Assembly: GCF_963662255.1 (NCBI RefSeq)
Contig: NC_085046.1
Span: 138,523,762-138,587,761 of the forward strand
Direction of reading: 5' to 3'
Origin: Cinclus cinclus
Taxonomy: Eukaryota; Chordata; Aves; Passeriformes; Cinclidae
DNA: 64,000 nt
Shown: in pieces, positions 1 through 13,500 of the stretch
Layout: each line of letters starts with the position of its first letter
Numbering within the stretch: the stretch's first letter is position 1
Program-made: the position numbers and the translations under genes
Notes under the pieces: generated by a model
Seen by the model: only the letters and a program-made list of their open reading frames with translations
Database searches by the model: none
Told to the model about the DNA's origin: nothing

Positions 1-344
1 ATCTTTCCTCCATGAAATTACAAGCTGTGGTTAGGGTAAATGTTATGAGCTCTCCAAGAACGTCACTGGGCCAAGACTAGTGCTGGGCCAAATGTGTCTA
101 TGGAGTTGTAGTTGGTCATATCACAACCACCTGGGCCTTTTAGACTGGAACCATTAAGACTTTTTTAGCTTCTTCTACACTTTGCAGCGACCATAAAAAT
201 CCAGTGCTGATCAATATTTACTTGGTTCACATATTAAATACTAGACCAGACATGGAGTAGCAGAGACCCAAGACCAAGATGAAGTGCAAAAATCCACATA
301 GTCTGTCTTTGTAATTAATTCCTACTTTAGAGTCAAGAGTAAAA
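1..344. other. Left flank, 3' of TNFRSF11B; no feature seen
   Basis: This is unique-looking AT-rich sequence without open frames of note, CR1 sequence or microsatellites. It could still include the end of the 3'UTR if the last poly(A) site lies beyond the ATTAAA at 371. Confidence 0.5.
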
Positions 345-370
345 CACGAGTCAAAAAGTAAACTGAAAAA

Positions 371-376
371 TTTAAT
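371..376 (-). terminator. TNFRSF11B: Candidate distal polyadenylation signal (ATTAAA)
   Basis: The minus strand reads ATTAAA and is then U-rich and GU-rich over about 40 nt. It is the common variant hexamer, and its position fits a 3'UTR length nearer the roughly 1 kb known for human OPG. Confidence 0.4.
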
Positions 377-762
377 TGCTTTATAAAATAAGATTATGAA
401 ATTCTATATAAAAATCCAGCTTCTTAAATATGGTACATTCACTTCCTCACAGAATATTTAAATATTCAGGTCACTTGAGCTATATTTTCACCATATTTGA
501 GTTAAAATCATTGGATAAATTAAAACATCCTTACCAAAAGATACCACAACTTATACAAATAATACTAAGCAATAATACATTTTTAAATACAAAATGTAAA
601 GAAATTAATAACTCTTAGGGCATGCTACAAAATTTTGCCAGAAAAATATACGGAATCATTTTTGTTTAACTAGAAAATATACAGTGTGCTTTCCGATTCT
701 CTTCCTAAAATTCAGTCTCATACAATTTCCATTTAACTTAATAAATATGTACAACAAAAAGG

Positions 763-768
763 TTTATT
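763..768 (-). terminator. TNFRSF11B: Candidate proximal polyadenylation signal (AATAAA)
   Basis: The minus strand reads AATAAACC followed by a TTTTTGTTGT stretch about 10 nt further on, which is the usual order of hexamer and GU-rich downstream element. Use would give a 3'UTR of about 0.4 kb. Confidence 0.4.
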
Positions 769-1138
769 CCTTGAAGAATATAAATAGCAAATACTGGAGT
801 AGAGCCTGGTCTGGCATTCCTTTCTCCTCTAGTGACTATAGTGGGACTTTTCAACTCTGAATGTGCAAAAATGCAAAATCAGGCTCTTAGTGTTACCATC
901 GGGTTAATAGCTTTTACAAATTGATTTTATTAAAGAAAAAAACCCAAAAAACCAAAACAAAACAAAACAATTCAGAAAAAAAAACACCTTCAAAACCATG
1001 GTAGGAGACTTAGAACTATTCCAGTCAGGCATTTCTATAAATAGTAACTCAAAATGTGGTGACATTAACATTCCAGTTTAATTACTGCTGGCAGTAATTA
1101 GGGAAAAATAGTCAGTGGAGAAAGAAACATATCTTGAG

Positions 1139-1527
1139 TTAGACACATCTTACTTTCACAGATTTTGGTTGGTTCCCTACCACTTCTAAAAAGAGTTTCT
1201 GGTATAATCTATACATTGTAAATCTGTGAAGAAACTTAATCACCTTCTTCAGGCTCTGGATGGTTCGTTTTGGAAAGTGGTACATTTTCAAGTGCTTAAG
1301 TCCATACATTAAACCTTTAATGGTGTCTTGGTCACCATTCTTTATTCTCCACAGACTGAGAAGCTTCAGAACTTGCTCTGTGGGTTGACATAGTTTCATT
1401 GTGCGCTCAACATCTTCTTTTCCCACTTTCTTTCCTGGTAAGCTTGCCATCAGCACGTTGAGATGTTCAAAGGTGAGGTTCAGGTGGCCAACATGCTTTA
1501 AGACACTGCTTTCGCAAAGACCGATAT
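1139..1527 (-). CDS. TNFRSF11B: TNFRSF11B coding exon 5 (second death-domain-like repeat, basic C-terminus, stop)
   Basis: The acceptor is TTTCTGTAG|ATATCGG. The 389 nt encode about residues 274-402 and end in TAA at 1139-1141. The motifs LPGKKVG, LKLLSLWRIKNGDQDT and FTMYRLYQKLFLE match the second death-domain-like repeat of OPG. An NLT sequon lies at N290. The tail reads KSVKVRCV: basic residues associated with heparin binding in the family, then the penultimate cysteine that links human OPG dimers. Confidence 0.97.
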
Positions 1528-4500
1528 CTACAGAAAGTAAAAGGAGAAGAGAGGTAAGTACAGCACATTGCAACCTTACTGTAACCTGCAAAAAACTCCA
1601 AAATTCCAAGGTGAATTTGGTTTCCAAATTTCTTTGCTTCAAATAATTCTCTCATCTTTGCTTTTTTTGGGCCCATCTATCCTGTAAAATTTTGTGTGTA
1701 TGTGATAGGACTCCTAGTATTTTGTTCCAGTGAATGAAAATTTAGCTCATTCTTTTCAGAAATGCCTATGCAAGCTTTGTTAAAAGAGTAATTTTGAATT
1801 ACTCTAGACACTTCACAGACTGACATAAGCATACCTACTAAATAGCAGAGGGGTAAAAAATTATGCAGCATTTTTCAAATCTATTCTGAGTGGACAAAAT
1901 GTCACGCAAATGCGCTGGTTTTTATGGTGGCTTACATGAAAAGAATTGGCCTGACTGTTGTAAAAAAACTTTTATATTAATACTGTAGCACTATTTCATC
2001 TTTGAAACATCTTGGTAGATTCAGCACAAACAAAGCAATGAATCAGCATGATAAAGAGGTACCAGAAGGGAAAAAGAAGGCAAAGCCTGTCAATGTATTC
2101 CTCACTCCCATTTGCTCCCACCCTGTGGATAAATGCCCCAGTCCAAAATATCAACCTCTACTTTATAGAAGACAAATTACACTCTCAGCTGCAGGGAACC
2201 AGCTCCCTCTAACCTCGGTTGCTCAGATATTACAGTGGGAAACACTTCTCACTTGATCAAAATTATTTGTATGTTGTGCAGTCTCAAAAGGGGACCTTGG
2301 TCACGGCACAACACACACTCCAAAGTGGGCTACAAGTCTGGGCAGAACACATTCCTTGACTGATCTGGAGAAGTGGAATTCAGTTCCTGCTTCCCCTGGA
2401 CTTCTCTATGCTTACTGCATCGATGTATGTCAGTGAAAGCCTGCTTGCCCTTCTCCAAGCACAAGATATCCCCAGGAGATATTTGATCCAAGAAATTTTT
2501 GAAATCCCATTCAGAAGGTTGTTTATAACGCACATGATATCACAATAAGATACCTTGGATAATCTTCTTGACCATATCCTGTTCTTTGTTTTGCTGCTTC
2601 CATAGTTTCAAAAGCTGGAAGGTCTGCTCTTGAGGGCTGTGCCTTTGTTTAATCCTTTCGATATTTTCTGTGCTAACCTTTGTCCCAGGCAAGTTGTCTG
2701 CTAGTATGTTCAGCCAGTTGGGTGTGAGATGAGTAGGAACAGCAAATCTGAACATCGCCTCCTCACACAGGGTTACATCTGAAATGAGAAAGAGAAGATG
2801 TCAATTGTTCTGATCTCTTACCTTGCTTGTCTCAGAAAAAAAACCACCAAGACCGACTAAGCAGCAAGAATGGTAAGAAAAAGTGTTTTAAAAACAGACT
2901 AAGAAGTTGTCTTTATAGTGCTGTTTCTCTTTGTGCTAGCATGATTTTTGGTCTGAGCCACAATAATTAAAATTCTACTATGGCCATCACCATAGCAGGC
3001 AAAGAGCTAACAAGCTAGGTAATTTTATCCCGGCTTTTGGCAAATTAATTATAATGATAACATGTTTTCAGAGCACTCTTCCTTAATATGATACACACCT
3101 ATTCCACATTTTTGAGGTGTTGTATCTGTATTTTCCTGACAGACGTTGTCACGAACCTCATTTCCTTTCAAAGCTATTTTGTAACCCAGGGCACTACAGT
3201 TTGTGTGCTTAAGACAGGCTGCTTTGGAGGAGGTTTCATTTGAGAAAAATCCCTCTGGACATCTCTCGCATACAGTGTCACTTTCGGGGGTACCTGTGGA
3301 AACAGGAAAACAATGCATCCAATTACATATAACCTCAACTGTGGGGAAAAAAATTAAAAGAATACAGAAAGCAAGGAAAACATTCCACTCTAAACTGTCA
3401 TGCTTCTGCTTTTCGTGTTTGTGACGTATTAAGGAATCACTTAGAAAGAGACAGAAGATGCATTAGGAGAAGGATGTTCTGCTGATGGAATACAGTAAAT
3501 AGTACTCTTGAATATGCTTGCTACCAAGTTTAAAATCAGTGATTACTGATTAGATCAGTAATTTAGTGAAGTAATATATTTAAAATGTCGATTATTAGAG
3601 TCTATTCAGACATTATGCTGTGTCTGATCTTCATCTTTCAACTACACAAATATTCTGCAACTAGGTGGCAAAAAAAGGTGTTCTTTATTTCACTCTGCAA
3701 TAACTGCCCAGAACCTTACTTGGATGGGTTAGTTCAGTTCTAGATAAAAATACAATCCACCTAAATATCAACTAAAGACAACAATTTTGAAATTCTTTTT
3801 GGGGCTTGAGTAGTGTTATTAAAAGCAAAGAAAGCAGTGTCCAGTATAAAAAAAAATAATAATAGACATACATTTTTTGCTTGGTGATTTATAATGCATA
3901 GTTTTACTTCAGAACTAAATATATGATACAACAACAGAATGACAACATATGGTTCTAGCACATTTACAAAGAGTAAGAAAATGAATCCATGAAATCTGAA
4001 GCTATGCAGTTGAACCACCAGTGGCAGGAAAGTAACAGCATCAATAACTGCTGTATATTCACTCCTAATTCATCCTTATGCATCCAACATTTAACAAGTA
4101 CCTGAAGTCTGGTATCTAATACTGCATTATTGAACATGAACTTAAGCACATGTTAAAATTTATTTGAAAAAACTGGAAACTATATTTGAATATACCAAAG
4201 AAAAAGAAGAAATAAGAAAATACCTCCATCTAGTGCATTTTTAAAGTATTTACATATGGATGTTTATTTTAATGTTAGCTTTTTAATATGCTTTTTTTTT
4301 GGGAAATCCTTAGAGAAAAAGAGTATCCATCCCAAGTTTTCCATCAGCTGTGAAATCAAGAACAGCGCTTGCATACAACTTGACCTAGCACTTCATCAGA
4401 CAACAAGTGAAAACAAAGGAATTATAGTTGCCAGAGACCCTGTATGTGCCAATTGCTCTTGTGCATTGCCTGCAGCTCTGGGCTGGACAAAGCTCCAGCC

Positions 4501-7500
4501 GGCACCTGCACCTCGTGGGCAGCAATCAGCTGTTCTGAGACAGCTTCATTTTAGCAACTTTCCCTGCTACAGACAGGTGCTATTGTGTCCTGGCAGCAAG
4601 GAAGTGGAAGAAATGGTGCATCGTTCTTCTCAGGGCTTGCTGCATAATCTTTGCAGCACAAAGAGAAATACACCAGGTAATCCATCAGTGTTCTCTGGAC
4701 TGAGCATGAAATCACCCTTCAGCTTCTTCACTGTTTATTTCGCTGCTCTTGAGAGCACAAATTGCCGATGTCTGTCTGCCCTTCTGCCACTCCCTCCAAG
4801 TCTCCTGGAATCCCCCATTCTTCCCAGGGAAACGCAGCCGCCAGCAGGGAGACAGAGCTGCCTCGCAGCAGAGCCGCTTTCCCAGCACAATGCTGCTATA
4901 AACCCTGCCTCGTACAGGGCTGGCCGCAGCAGAAAGGAACAAAGCCTAATCTGCACTCACAGAAAGGGACTACAAAAGTAAGGTGATATCCCAGTGTAAT
5001 CATGGCCAACGGGCACTGGGGAAACAGATTTCTAATGCTTTAAGCCTGAAATTGAAGCACTTGGACCACACCATCTCCCTGTGCGGGAGTGGAATCGTAT
5101 TTTTCTGCTCTTAGGTTTTATTTCACCTGAATTTGCATCATTACAAAGTTCAAGGCTATCATATGGCAAAAAAGCAGTAACGCAGTGCAGTACACACTCA
5201 TTAAACTCTTAGTTGTTGCCTCACCTCAGAAACTGACTATTGACACAGGGGGATGCAATTATTTTTACAATGTTTTCATTTGTTTTTGAGGTCTGCTTGC
5301 GTTTAGCTGCTTCAATCTGATGGTTTTTTAGAAACTAACTTTTCAAGATACTATGAAATCCAACATTTTATCTTCTTTAAAAGTTTGCTTCATTCGGAAC
5401 TGAGGGATTGAAATTTGCCTGCCATGTTTCGCCATGCTCAGAAGGATGCAGCAGACTGGTTGCTCAGACAATTCATACTTTGTTCACCTCCCAAAGTCTT
5501 TCTGAGGACTTTATTACTGGCCCCTTTTGACTTGCTGCTGAAATACAGTGGAACCTCATTAACCCAAGCCCCTGGGTATAATAGTTTAGGTTAATGAAGG
5601 TTTACAATATGGCAATGTGGTAGCTGCCAGTGGAAATGCTTAACAGTGGAAGAGCATTTGGGTGAAGCTTCATCAGTCAATTACTCAAGGACTAGTGAGC
5701 AGCTACAGCAGTGATTTTTCTCCTTACGTCAAAGCTGGTCTCCAGTGAGAGGTTCATAACCCAGAAAAGGACTCCCAGTCTGGCATTCAGCTCAGGTCTA
5801 AAATGTGCAGTCCATCCAGCCCTAATGTTTCACTGCAGGTATGTCATTCCTAGAGAAATCATTCTGTAGTCTGGTTGCCTGCAGGTGTCTGAGACACTTT
5901 GATTTTCTGCATTTCCTTCCTCAGGGCTCTTCTCCATGCAGTTATCAAGCTCTGGTACAATGACAGTTTACAATCCTTTCAGGTTGTGTTAAATGCTGGA
6001 GCTAAACTGGGCCATGGCATTTGCCAAACAATAAATGATGCATTTTGTTTTGAGGGAAGAACAAATTACTGGTTTAACAATTTATGTTGTCTTAAATGAA
6101 GAATACACTCCAATGAAAAGTGCTGCTTTTCTCTATATCCCCACCAGACTTTTAGCATTATGCCAGCCTGCTTGACAAAGAAATGGTTGTTTGCTTAATA
6201 ATAGTAACAGTTTCCCTAAGAACTCCACTTAGGATGCTGATAATTAATTATTTCTACATATTGCAGTGACGCTAGAGCTATATTAATGTTGTTATAATTA
6301 TATACTTGGTGTGAACCATGTAGTGCTCCTGGTGTTTGTCAAGATATACAGTTATTTGAAAGAGCAGATTGCAAAATGGAAAACATTATTATTTATCACA
6401 CGCACAAATACTACATTCCAGATAATGTTCCTTTAAAAGAGGCAATCCATCATGTTTCTCATTAGAGTGCAATTTGCTACATTTGCTACTGCCATGAAGT
6501 TATATATTACAGCAGGAGCACGGTATTCCACTGAGAAACCTTCCTTTGGCTACAGTCCAAAAGACGCAGATCAGAACAGGTTCAATTGGCTTTACAATTT
6601 ACTGTCCTGCAATTTCATCTGGACAAGCCTCTTTCCTAATCTCGTAACTGCCACGAGTCGTGGACGTGAGACAATGATTATGCCTGTGCTTATGGAGGAG
6701 CGGGACCCACCTGCCTGGACAACACCGAAGCCGGGCGGACACTCTGTGTGCCTCAAGCAGAACTCGAGCTCCAGGTACCGGCCCGGGACGCACTCGCAGA
6801 CGCGGTTCTGTGTGCTGGAGCACTCCTGCCTGACGAACTGCAGCTCCTTGCAGACGGTGCTGCAGTACTGGCACTCCTCGTTGCTGTTCCACTCGTCGGC
6901 GTAGTACTGAGCCGGGCACGGAGCGCACTGCGTCGGGCGGCTGGCGCTGCAGTGCCGCTCCACGTAGCTCCCGGGAGGACACTGGTCACACAGCAGCTGG
7001 CGAGATGTCCCTGGGTCGTAGTGGAGATACTTGGGGGGAGAGTCATCCTGGACGGCCCACTTGACAGAAATGTCCAAGAGCTAGCAACAGGAAAATAAAA
7101 CATCACTTCCGTTTAGTTCCAGGGAGCACCATGATCACAAGGAAACCTGCACTTTAATGAGTTTATGAGTCTACTCATGTCGCTATCTTCAAACAAATAT
7201 TTGCATTAGAAATTTCCAAGATACTGACCAGCTTCCAGACTTTCCCATGTCTATCTTAGAATGGGAAAGTTTTAGGATTTTATCTAGCAAATCTTCCCGA
7301 CCTAAGTGATTCCTTCCACAGACCTAGATCCCATTCCTCTCCAATTTACACCCTTTTAATATCACTGGGCAATGACCTTTTACTGCCTGGCATGAGAGAA
7401 TTTGTCTAGTGCACGGCAAAGGTGGGGATTATGCACCTTTGTGTTCTAAGTATTGAGTACTTCAGATGCAAAAGAAATTGTGACTGAGCATATGAATCTG

Positions 7501-10500
7501 ACCAGTGAATCTGAGCACCCTCACCACAGATAGCTTTAGAGGTGATTCCTTACACGATTTCTCTTACACTATTTTCTACCAGAAATTAATGGCTAGGAAA
7601 ATAGGGGTTACTTTTTAATGCCTTTCATTTAATTTTGCACTGATATGCAGAAGCTCTTGGTATGTAATGTGGCAGCTACATCAAAGGTGAAGACACAGCT
7701 TGATACAGAGGTGAAGAATGACACAGGTTGTGAAGGGCACATTAAGGACTTAATTGCATGACCTGGAAGAGACCAGGTCTATGCTTTCATTTCCTACCTA
7801 AAAGCACAGGCTCACAGCTGTGGTGAAAAGCTGGTTCAGTACCAGCACATGCCATGACAGCTACAGTCCTGCTCCCTACAACAGTCTGTTTAGCTGGTGT
7901 GATTGGAGACCTAGTGATCTGAGACACCCTGCCCTGCTGCAGACAACCTCCATACCACTTTGTTTTGGCCTTATAATTGAAAATTTTGTTCTGTGATTCC
8001 ACCAGACTACCACAAAAATAACTCTCGAGAACCACCCTGATCCCCACAAAGTCTGCCAACAGCTCACTCTCCTCACTGATAACCCAACTCTGTCCCAGTC
8101 CTGCATGCATGGCTGCATGTGCCACTTCTCTTCCAAAACTTGTACATTTTATAAAGATGAAATGAACTGGATCTGGCTTTTTTTCAGTGTATCCAATACA
8201 ATTACAGATCTAACTGACTTGTCTTTGTTGCTACTTTAACCCCTGTCAGCTAATACAGTTGCCATTTCAATTTTAAAAATGTATTTCCTCCTTTCCAAAT
8301 GTCCCCAAAGAATAAGTGGAATTAACTTTTTTTTTTCCTTGAGATGCTTCATTTAATGGCCTCACTTCTGCCACATCATGGCACTTCTAAAGCCACAGTC
8401 TTATTAAGTTTGGAAAGGACAATTCAAAACTTCATCTGCATTAACACAATTCACAGTAAACAAGTGATATGAGATGCTTAACTCAGGAACTCTGACTGCT
8501 TAAGCAAAAAGTCTTAAATGCATTCTCCTGTTGCGTGTCTATGAGTCCATTTTTTATACAGCTATACTTAGGCTGAAGAATTAAATACAGATAGTATGGA
8601 TATTCCCTACAACCTCTTAGTCTATCTGATTAAGTCTGATAACTTATTGGATTTCTAGAGGTGGAGATCTCACTTTTCTTGTGGTCTCAATGCACAATAC
8701 CTTTCATTGTGAGAAATTCCTTGTTAGTCTTTGAAGTTGGATGAACAGCTTCATTTTCCTTAAATGACTGGATCTGTTTAATGTGATCTATTTAACAAAG
8801 AGGGTGGAGCACATTTTTTAATAGTGAGTGGCTTTACATTGAGGAAAAATGCCCCCACCCTTGGTAAATCTACAGCTATGACTCTTGTAATAAGGAAGTC
8901 CTGGTAATCTCATTAATTGTTCATGTGACCAGTAAAGTTTTCATCTATGATTTTAATTCAGTAATAGATAATACAGCATCCCAGTGTCCAAGACTTGCAT
9001 GGACACGAGCATTCCCTTCACAGAACATATCTGACTACAACATGTGGCACAGGCACTGCAAAGACAAGCATCAGCCCACACTTCACGCAGATGTCTATGA
9101 AAACCCAAGACAATTCCCAACAGAGGTGAAAATCTGACACTGTGAAAATTATTAGGGACAGCAACCAGTCATATGGGCAGCATGTCCTCATGGAGAAACA
9201 CCAGTATTCCTGCTCAGAAGTGCACAGCTCCCCACAAATCCAGAGCTGGAATCTGCTCCTCTGGGTTGTGCCTCTGCCCTTGGTGACACATTTTCACGTA
9301 AGGAACATGCAGGTGAATAATTTCGTAACTGTTAACTCTACTCTGCAACATGCAGGAGCAAGAATAACAAGATTTTATCTATTTTTCTTACTCAGCTATT
9401 TACATTGGAAACCATGTATGAGACATGTAAACAGTTTTGCTGCAGGCGATGATTCAGCATTAAAATTAATTAGATTTCAATAATCAGGGCATGAAAGCAT
9501 AGGGGTTTGTAGGGGAAAATGAAGGTACTTGCTTCCTGAAGAACCTACAGCTGTGGGAAACAAGCCAATAAAAACTGAAAACATTTGAACATAATTTGAG
9601 AGGAACTGATTTTTAAATTTGAGAAAACAATACTTGAACCATATGTATGTGAGACATAGAGAGCTTTGTCCTTGGAAGAACCAATAACTATGAACTAATA
9701 TGGGCAACTAGAATATTATTAGTCTAAATGAGCATAACCAAACCCCATAATAATAGGATTAATAAATCAGCATGGCAAAAAGAACATCCTCCAAGTTCAT
9801 TTTTTCTTTATGCTTTTGAAAGAAAAGCACATCACACTTGTTTTCTCTTTTTTTCCCCAGAAGCACACGTTACGTATCTACAATAATCCATTGATTAGTG
9901 GCTGAGCCACATGGATGTAGGATCCAACTATTTTATTCAGTAAAATATTATGACAAAAACATTCTTCAGTCAAACTAAAGATATAAATGCAATGAATATC
10001 TCAGAATCTTACCAGAACATTTTATACATAAATTTCAACACAGAGCTAGATTACCATTACTACTGTTTGACTACTATGAGCCTTTCAGCACAGCGAGCTG
10101 TGCAACTCACTGCCATAGGACATTGCAAACAGTTGAGTTCAAGATGCTACCTCACCTAGTAATGGATGAAAATAATAAAGGACTATTAAACATAAACATC
10201 ACCCTTTGATCAAGAAATCCCGAATCAAAAATCAAATTCACAAATATAGCGATATTTTTCTGTCCTTTTCTGCCATCTCTTCTATGCATCCGATATCAAC
10301 CATTGCCATAGACAGCATATGGGTCTTTTTAGGGCATTTTTTCTGGATTTTTTTTAGACCAAATATAGCCATTAGTATGTTGCTAAATACATTTCTAGAC
10401 CTCAATCCCCAATACCACATTTCATAAGACTACTGCAGGTTACTTGGCAATACTTAAGAGAAAAGATCTGCAAAATTGTCTTCTATGCAGACTGAAAACA

Positions 10501-13500
10501 CATAGGACACCTGAGTATTCTGAATATTGATATGCAACCTGCAAATCAGAAGTTATCTTTAAACCTACATCAAGTGCCAAAGTAAAGTCAATTTATTTTT
10601 CTATTTTTCAAGAATTCAGTAGTAATGGTGGAAGATAATGAAATGTAATTTTCACTAGTTTTACTGCAGCAGCTTGGCACAAACAGAATGAAAAGACTCT
10701 TTTGTCCCCCAGTTTGCAAAGTAAGCTGGAGGGAAGCATCACTAAATTGTCCTTTCTTCTGGCCTAACACACACTGAGTTTGTGCTTACATTAGGAATTT
10801 GCATCACCTGTTACAGCAGATTTGCAGAGCAAAACAGATGGTGCCGAGCACCTGACATCCACATTATGTGTTATTCTGAGGGGATATTTTGGACTAACTT
10901 CAATCTGCTCTCATGGACAAGCATGCATTAGTGGTTACAGTGCATCTGGTGTGTCTCTGGGGTCCATCTCTAGATTTAGTTTCATCAGTACAGTTTACTT
11001 TGGTAAATCCACTTTGTGCACTCCAGGGCTACTCTGATGTGGAAACTAATATATAGTAAATTAGTATAATCAGGAGAGGCCCTTCAAAAGCATATTCCTA
11101 AGACAAATTAAAATGGTATTTAAATGCATTTTATGTCGTGCATGACATTTCCTCTCCTAAACTATGCTATGACCAACTTGATAGCAGTTTCTGATTGATC
11201 TGAATGTCCATATTTAAAGGTGGTCTACATACTAAGGACCTGAATGTCTTCTGTAAGAAACAGCACTATTTGAGCACAAGAAAGCGCCATGATCAGAACT
11301 TAATAATTCTGAACAGTGGTCACCCCAAAACCTTAATAGAAAGCAAGATTTCTTCCCTAATCATGCTGACACTGGCCTGTTGTGCTCCTGCTGGAAAAGA
11401 TGTCACGTGCTATTTGAAAGAAGGAAGAAATTACACGTCTGGCTTCAGTCTACTGGAATCAAAAGTAGGGACAATGAGTATGTTCATCCTATAACCCTTA
11501 AGAAACCAAAGCTGGCATCCACCAGTGCTGCACATGACCAAATTAATGGATTTGTCATTCATAAGTTGTGTGAAATTCTGTTCATCCTTGTTTAGGAAAG
11601 GCTAATTCAAGAGGAAGCAGTACAGAGAAGATTTGGAAGGAAATGGAGAGCTTCTTCCTGGAGAGGATCTGGACTTTTTCAATAGCTTGGCAAGTCACAA
11701 GAGAAGCTATGGATTCAGTACAGACAGTGAACTCAGAGAGAAGAACTTTCTCCATTAAAGGATAATGCTGGCAAATGAAAAGGGGATTCTCTTGTCAGTG
11801 GAAGACTGAGAACAGACTTTCACTGAGAAGCAGGTGTAAGAAACCCATGTGTCATAAATACAACACTTGGTTTCCTGGAAGAGATGACAAATGGACTGAA
11901 GAGATCCAGGCAGTTTCTTTCAGTTTTAAACCCTCAGTCAATTATTCATATGTTAGCACTAAGGGAAGAAAATAATGCTCAGTATCTTTTTTATCTTGAC
12001 AAATTGATGGTGTGATTCATTTGCAAATAGTTTTTCTAGGGTTAGTGAAATGCAAGGCTCAATTAAAAAAAAATAAAATAAAAAAACTCCCAAAGGTTAG
12101 GGGTTTTTTGTTCTATGAGTATGGAATGCTATCAGTAACAAAATTGTTACAGCAAAAGAAAATCAGAACAAAACCTAATTAACTACATCTAACAACCTAT
12201 TGGGTGAAACTGAGTTCTAGTGTCATGGGCTCACTTCTAAAAAGTCTTCCTCCATCTCCCTGGGGAAAATCCCCACTCTCAGGATGGCTGTTTCAGTGTG
12301 AGGAATTGGGATGAACTGTAAGTATTGAAATATAAGTCTCGTGTAAGTCAGTGTGATGCAAGTAAATACCGAGAACTTGAATTCAAGATGAATTACCCAA
12401 GGTTAGACAACAGTTCTTTCATTGTGTCACTCAGCACATTAGGCCTGAAGCTGTATTTCTCCATACCACCCTTATATCAGCATCTACAATGCTAACACAA
12501 AAGGCCTGTGCAGCCCATTTGTTTGATTCCTTAGAAGATGCTTTTGAAAGAGAAATAATGTGATTATAAAATTTCATTTCAGATCTTGGGCATAAAAAAA
12601 TACATGCCCTTTTCTTTCATCTTTAAATGTAAGGCAAAGAGCTGCTTGATTTCTCTTGTTGAATTAAAACGAACTAGAAGACAAAGCACATGAAGTAAAA
12701 ATCCTTCAGGCATCATCCCTTTAAATCACTGCTTTGTGGCAGAAAAGAGAGTGGCTTTTCAGCATATGAAAATATTATTATATAGCTTGGCTTTGTGGTT
12801 TTGGGTTGTAGACCAAAGGAGAATGTTTAATTTGCTGAGAAAGATAAATCTGTTTCTGTTTTGCATTCCACAAGTATTCCAAAGCATATTTTCTTGTGTG
12901 ATAAATAATCGTTCAAGACATCTGTCAGATTGCTCCCAGTGTTTGCACTGGGTTCAAAGTAAAACCTCACAACTCTTCTACTTTGCCTTCTACACAAAGT
13001 ATTTGGACAAAGCAAAGGCAGGAGGCCTTCACATATCCTCAGCCCTTAAGTCAAAATTCCTCACCAAAATCATGCACCGGCCCAGAGAAATCCCACTGGC
13101 AAATTACAGCACTGGATGATGTTATCAAGGTTGTCCTCATCAATAACTTGTATCTCAGATCCAATATGTGACAATGCCATGCTGGAACAGATCCACGTCC
13201 ACCAATTGAAAATTACCATTGTGAAATACTTGTCATCCTGGGAGAAATTACTCCCATCTAGCTCTCATCTTTCTCATCCTGCTGTTCTGGAGGCCCATGC
13301 AATCACCAGATTTAACCTCTTTGGGCTCTGCAGCACTGCTGACCCCTGGGCTGCTGCAGGCTCACGAAAGCACTGCCCAGACAAAGGACCTTTCTGCAGG
13401 CCAAAGCCAAGTGCCAGGTACACAATGAAATCTAACATGCAGTCATCTTCACTGGTTTGAGTTCAGCTTATAAAGCTCTTCCACCATTCCACCAACTGCT

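Larger units (their letters stand above)
345..1138 (-). other. TNFRSF11B: TNFRSF11B 3' untranslated region, end uncertain
   Basis: This is the sequence following the TAA on the minus strand. It has no supported coding potential. It is AU-rich and includes a U/GU-rich stretch opposite plus-strand 932-975. Candidate poly(A) signals on the minus strand are AATAAA at 926-931 and 763-768 and ATTAAA at 371-376. The last is followed by U/GU-rich sequence, so cleavage near 345-355 would give a 3'UTR of about 0.8 kb. The 763-768 site also has a GU-rich stretch just beyond it, so a shorter form is possible. Confidence 0.5.

Noticed and set aside
6599..7106. Other long frames over OPG exon 2 on both strands
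   Set aside because: They are shadows of the GC-rich, cysteine-rich OPG exon; only the frame joining exons 1 and 3 gives the conserved protein.
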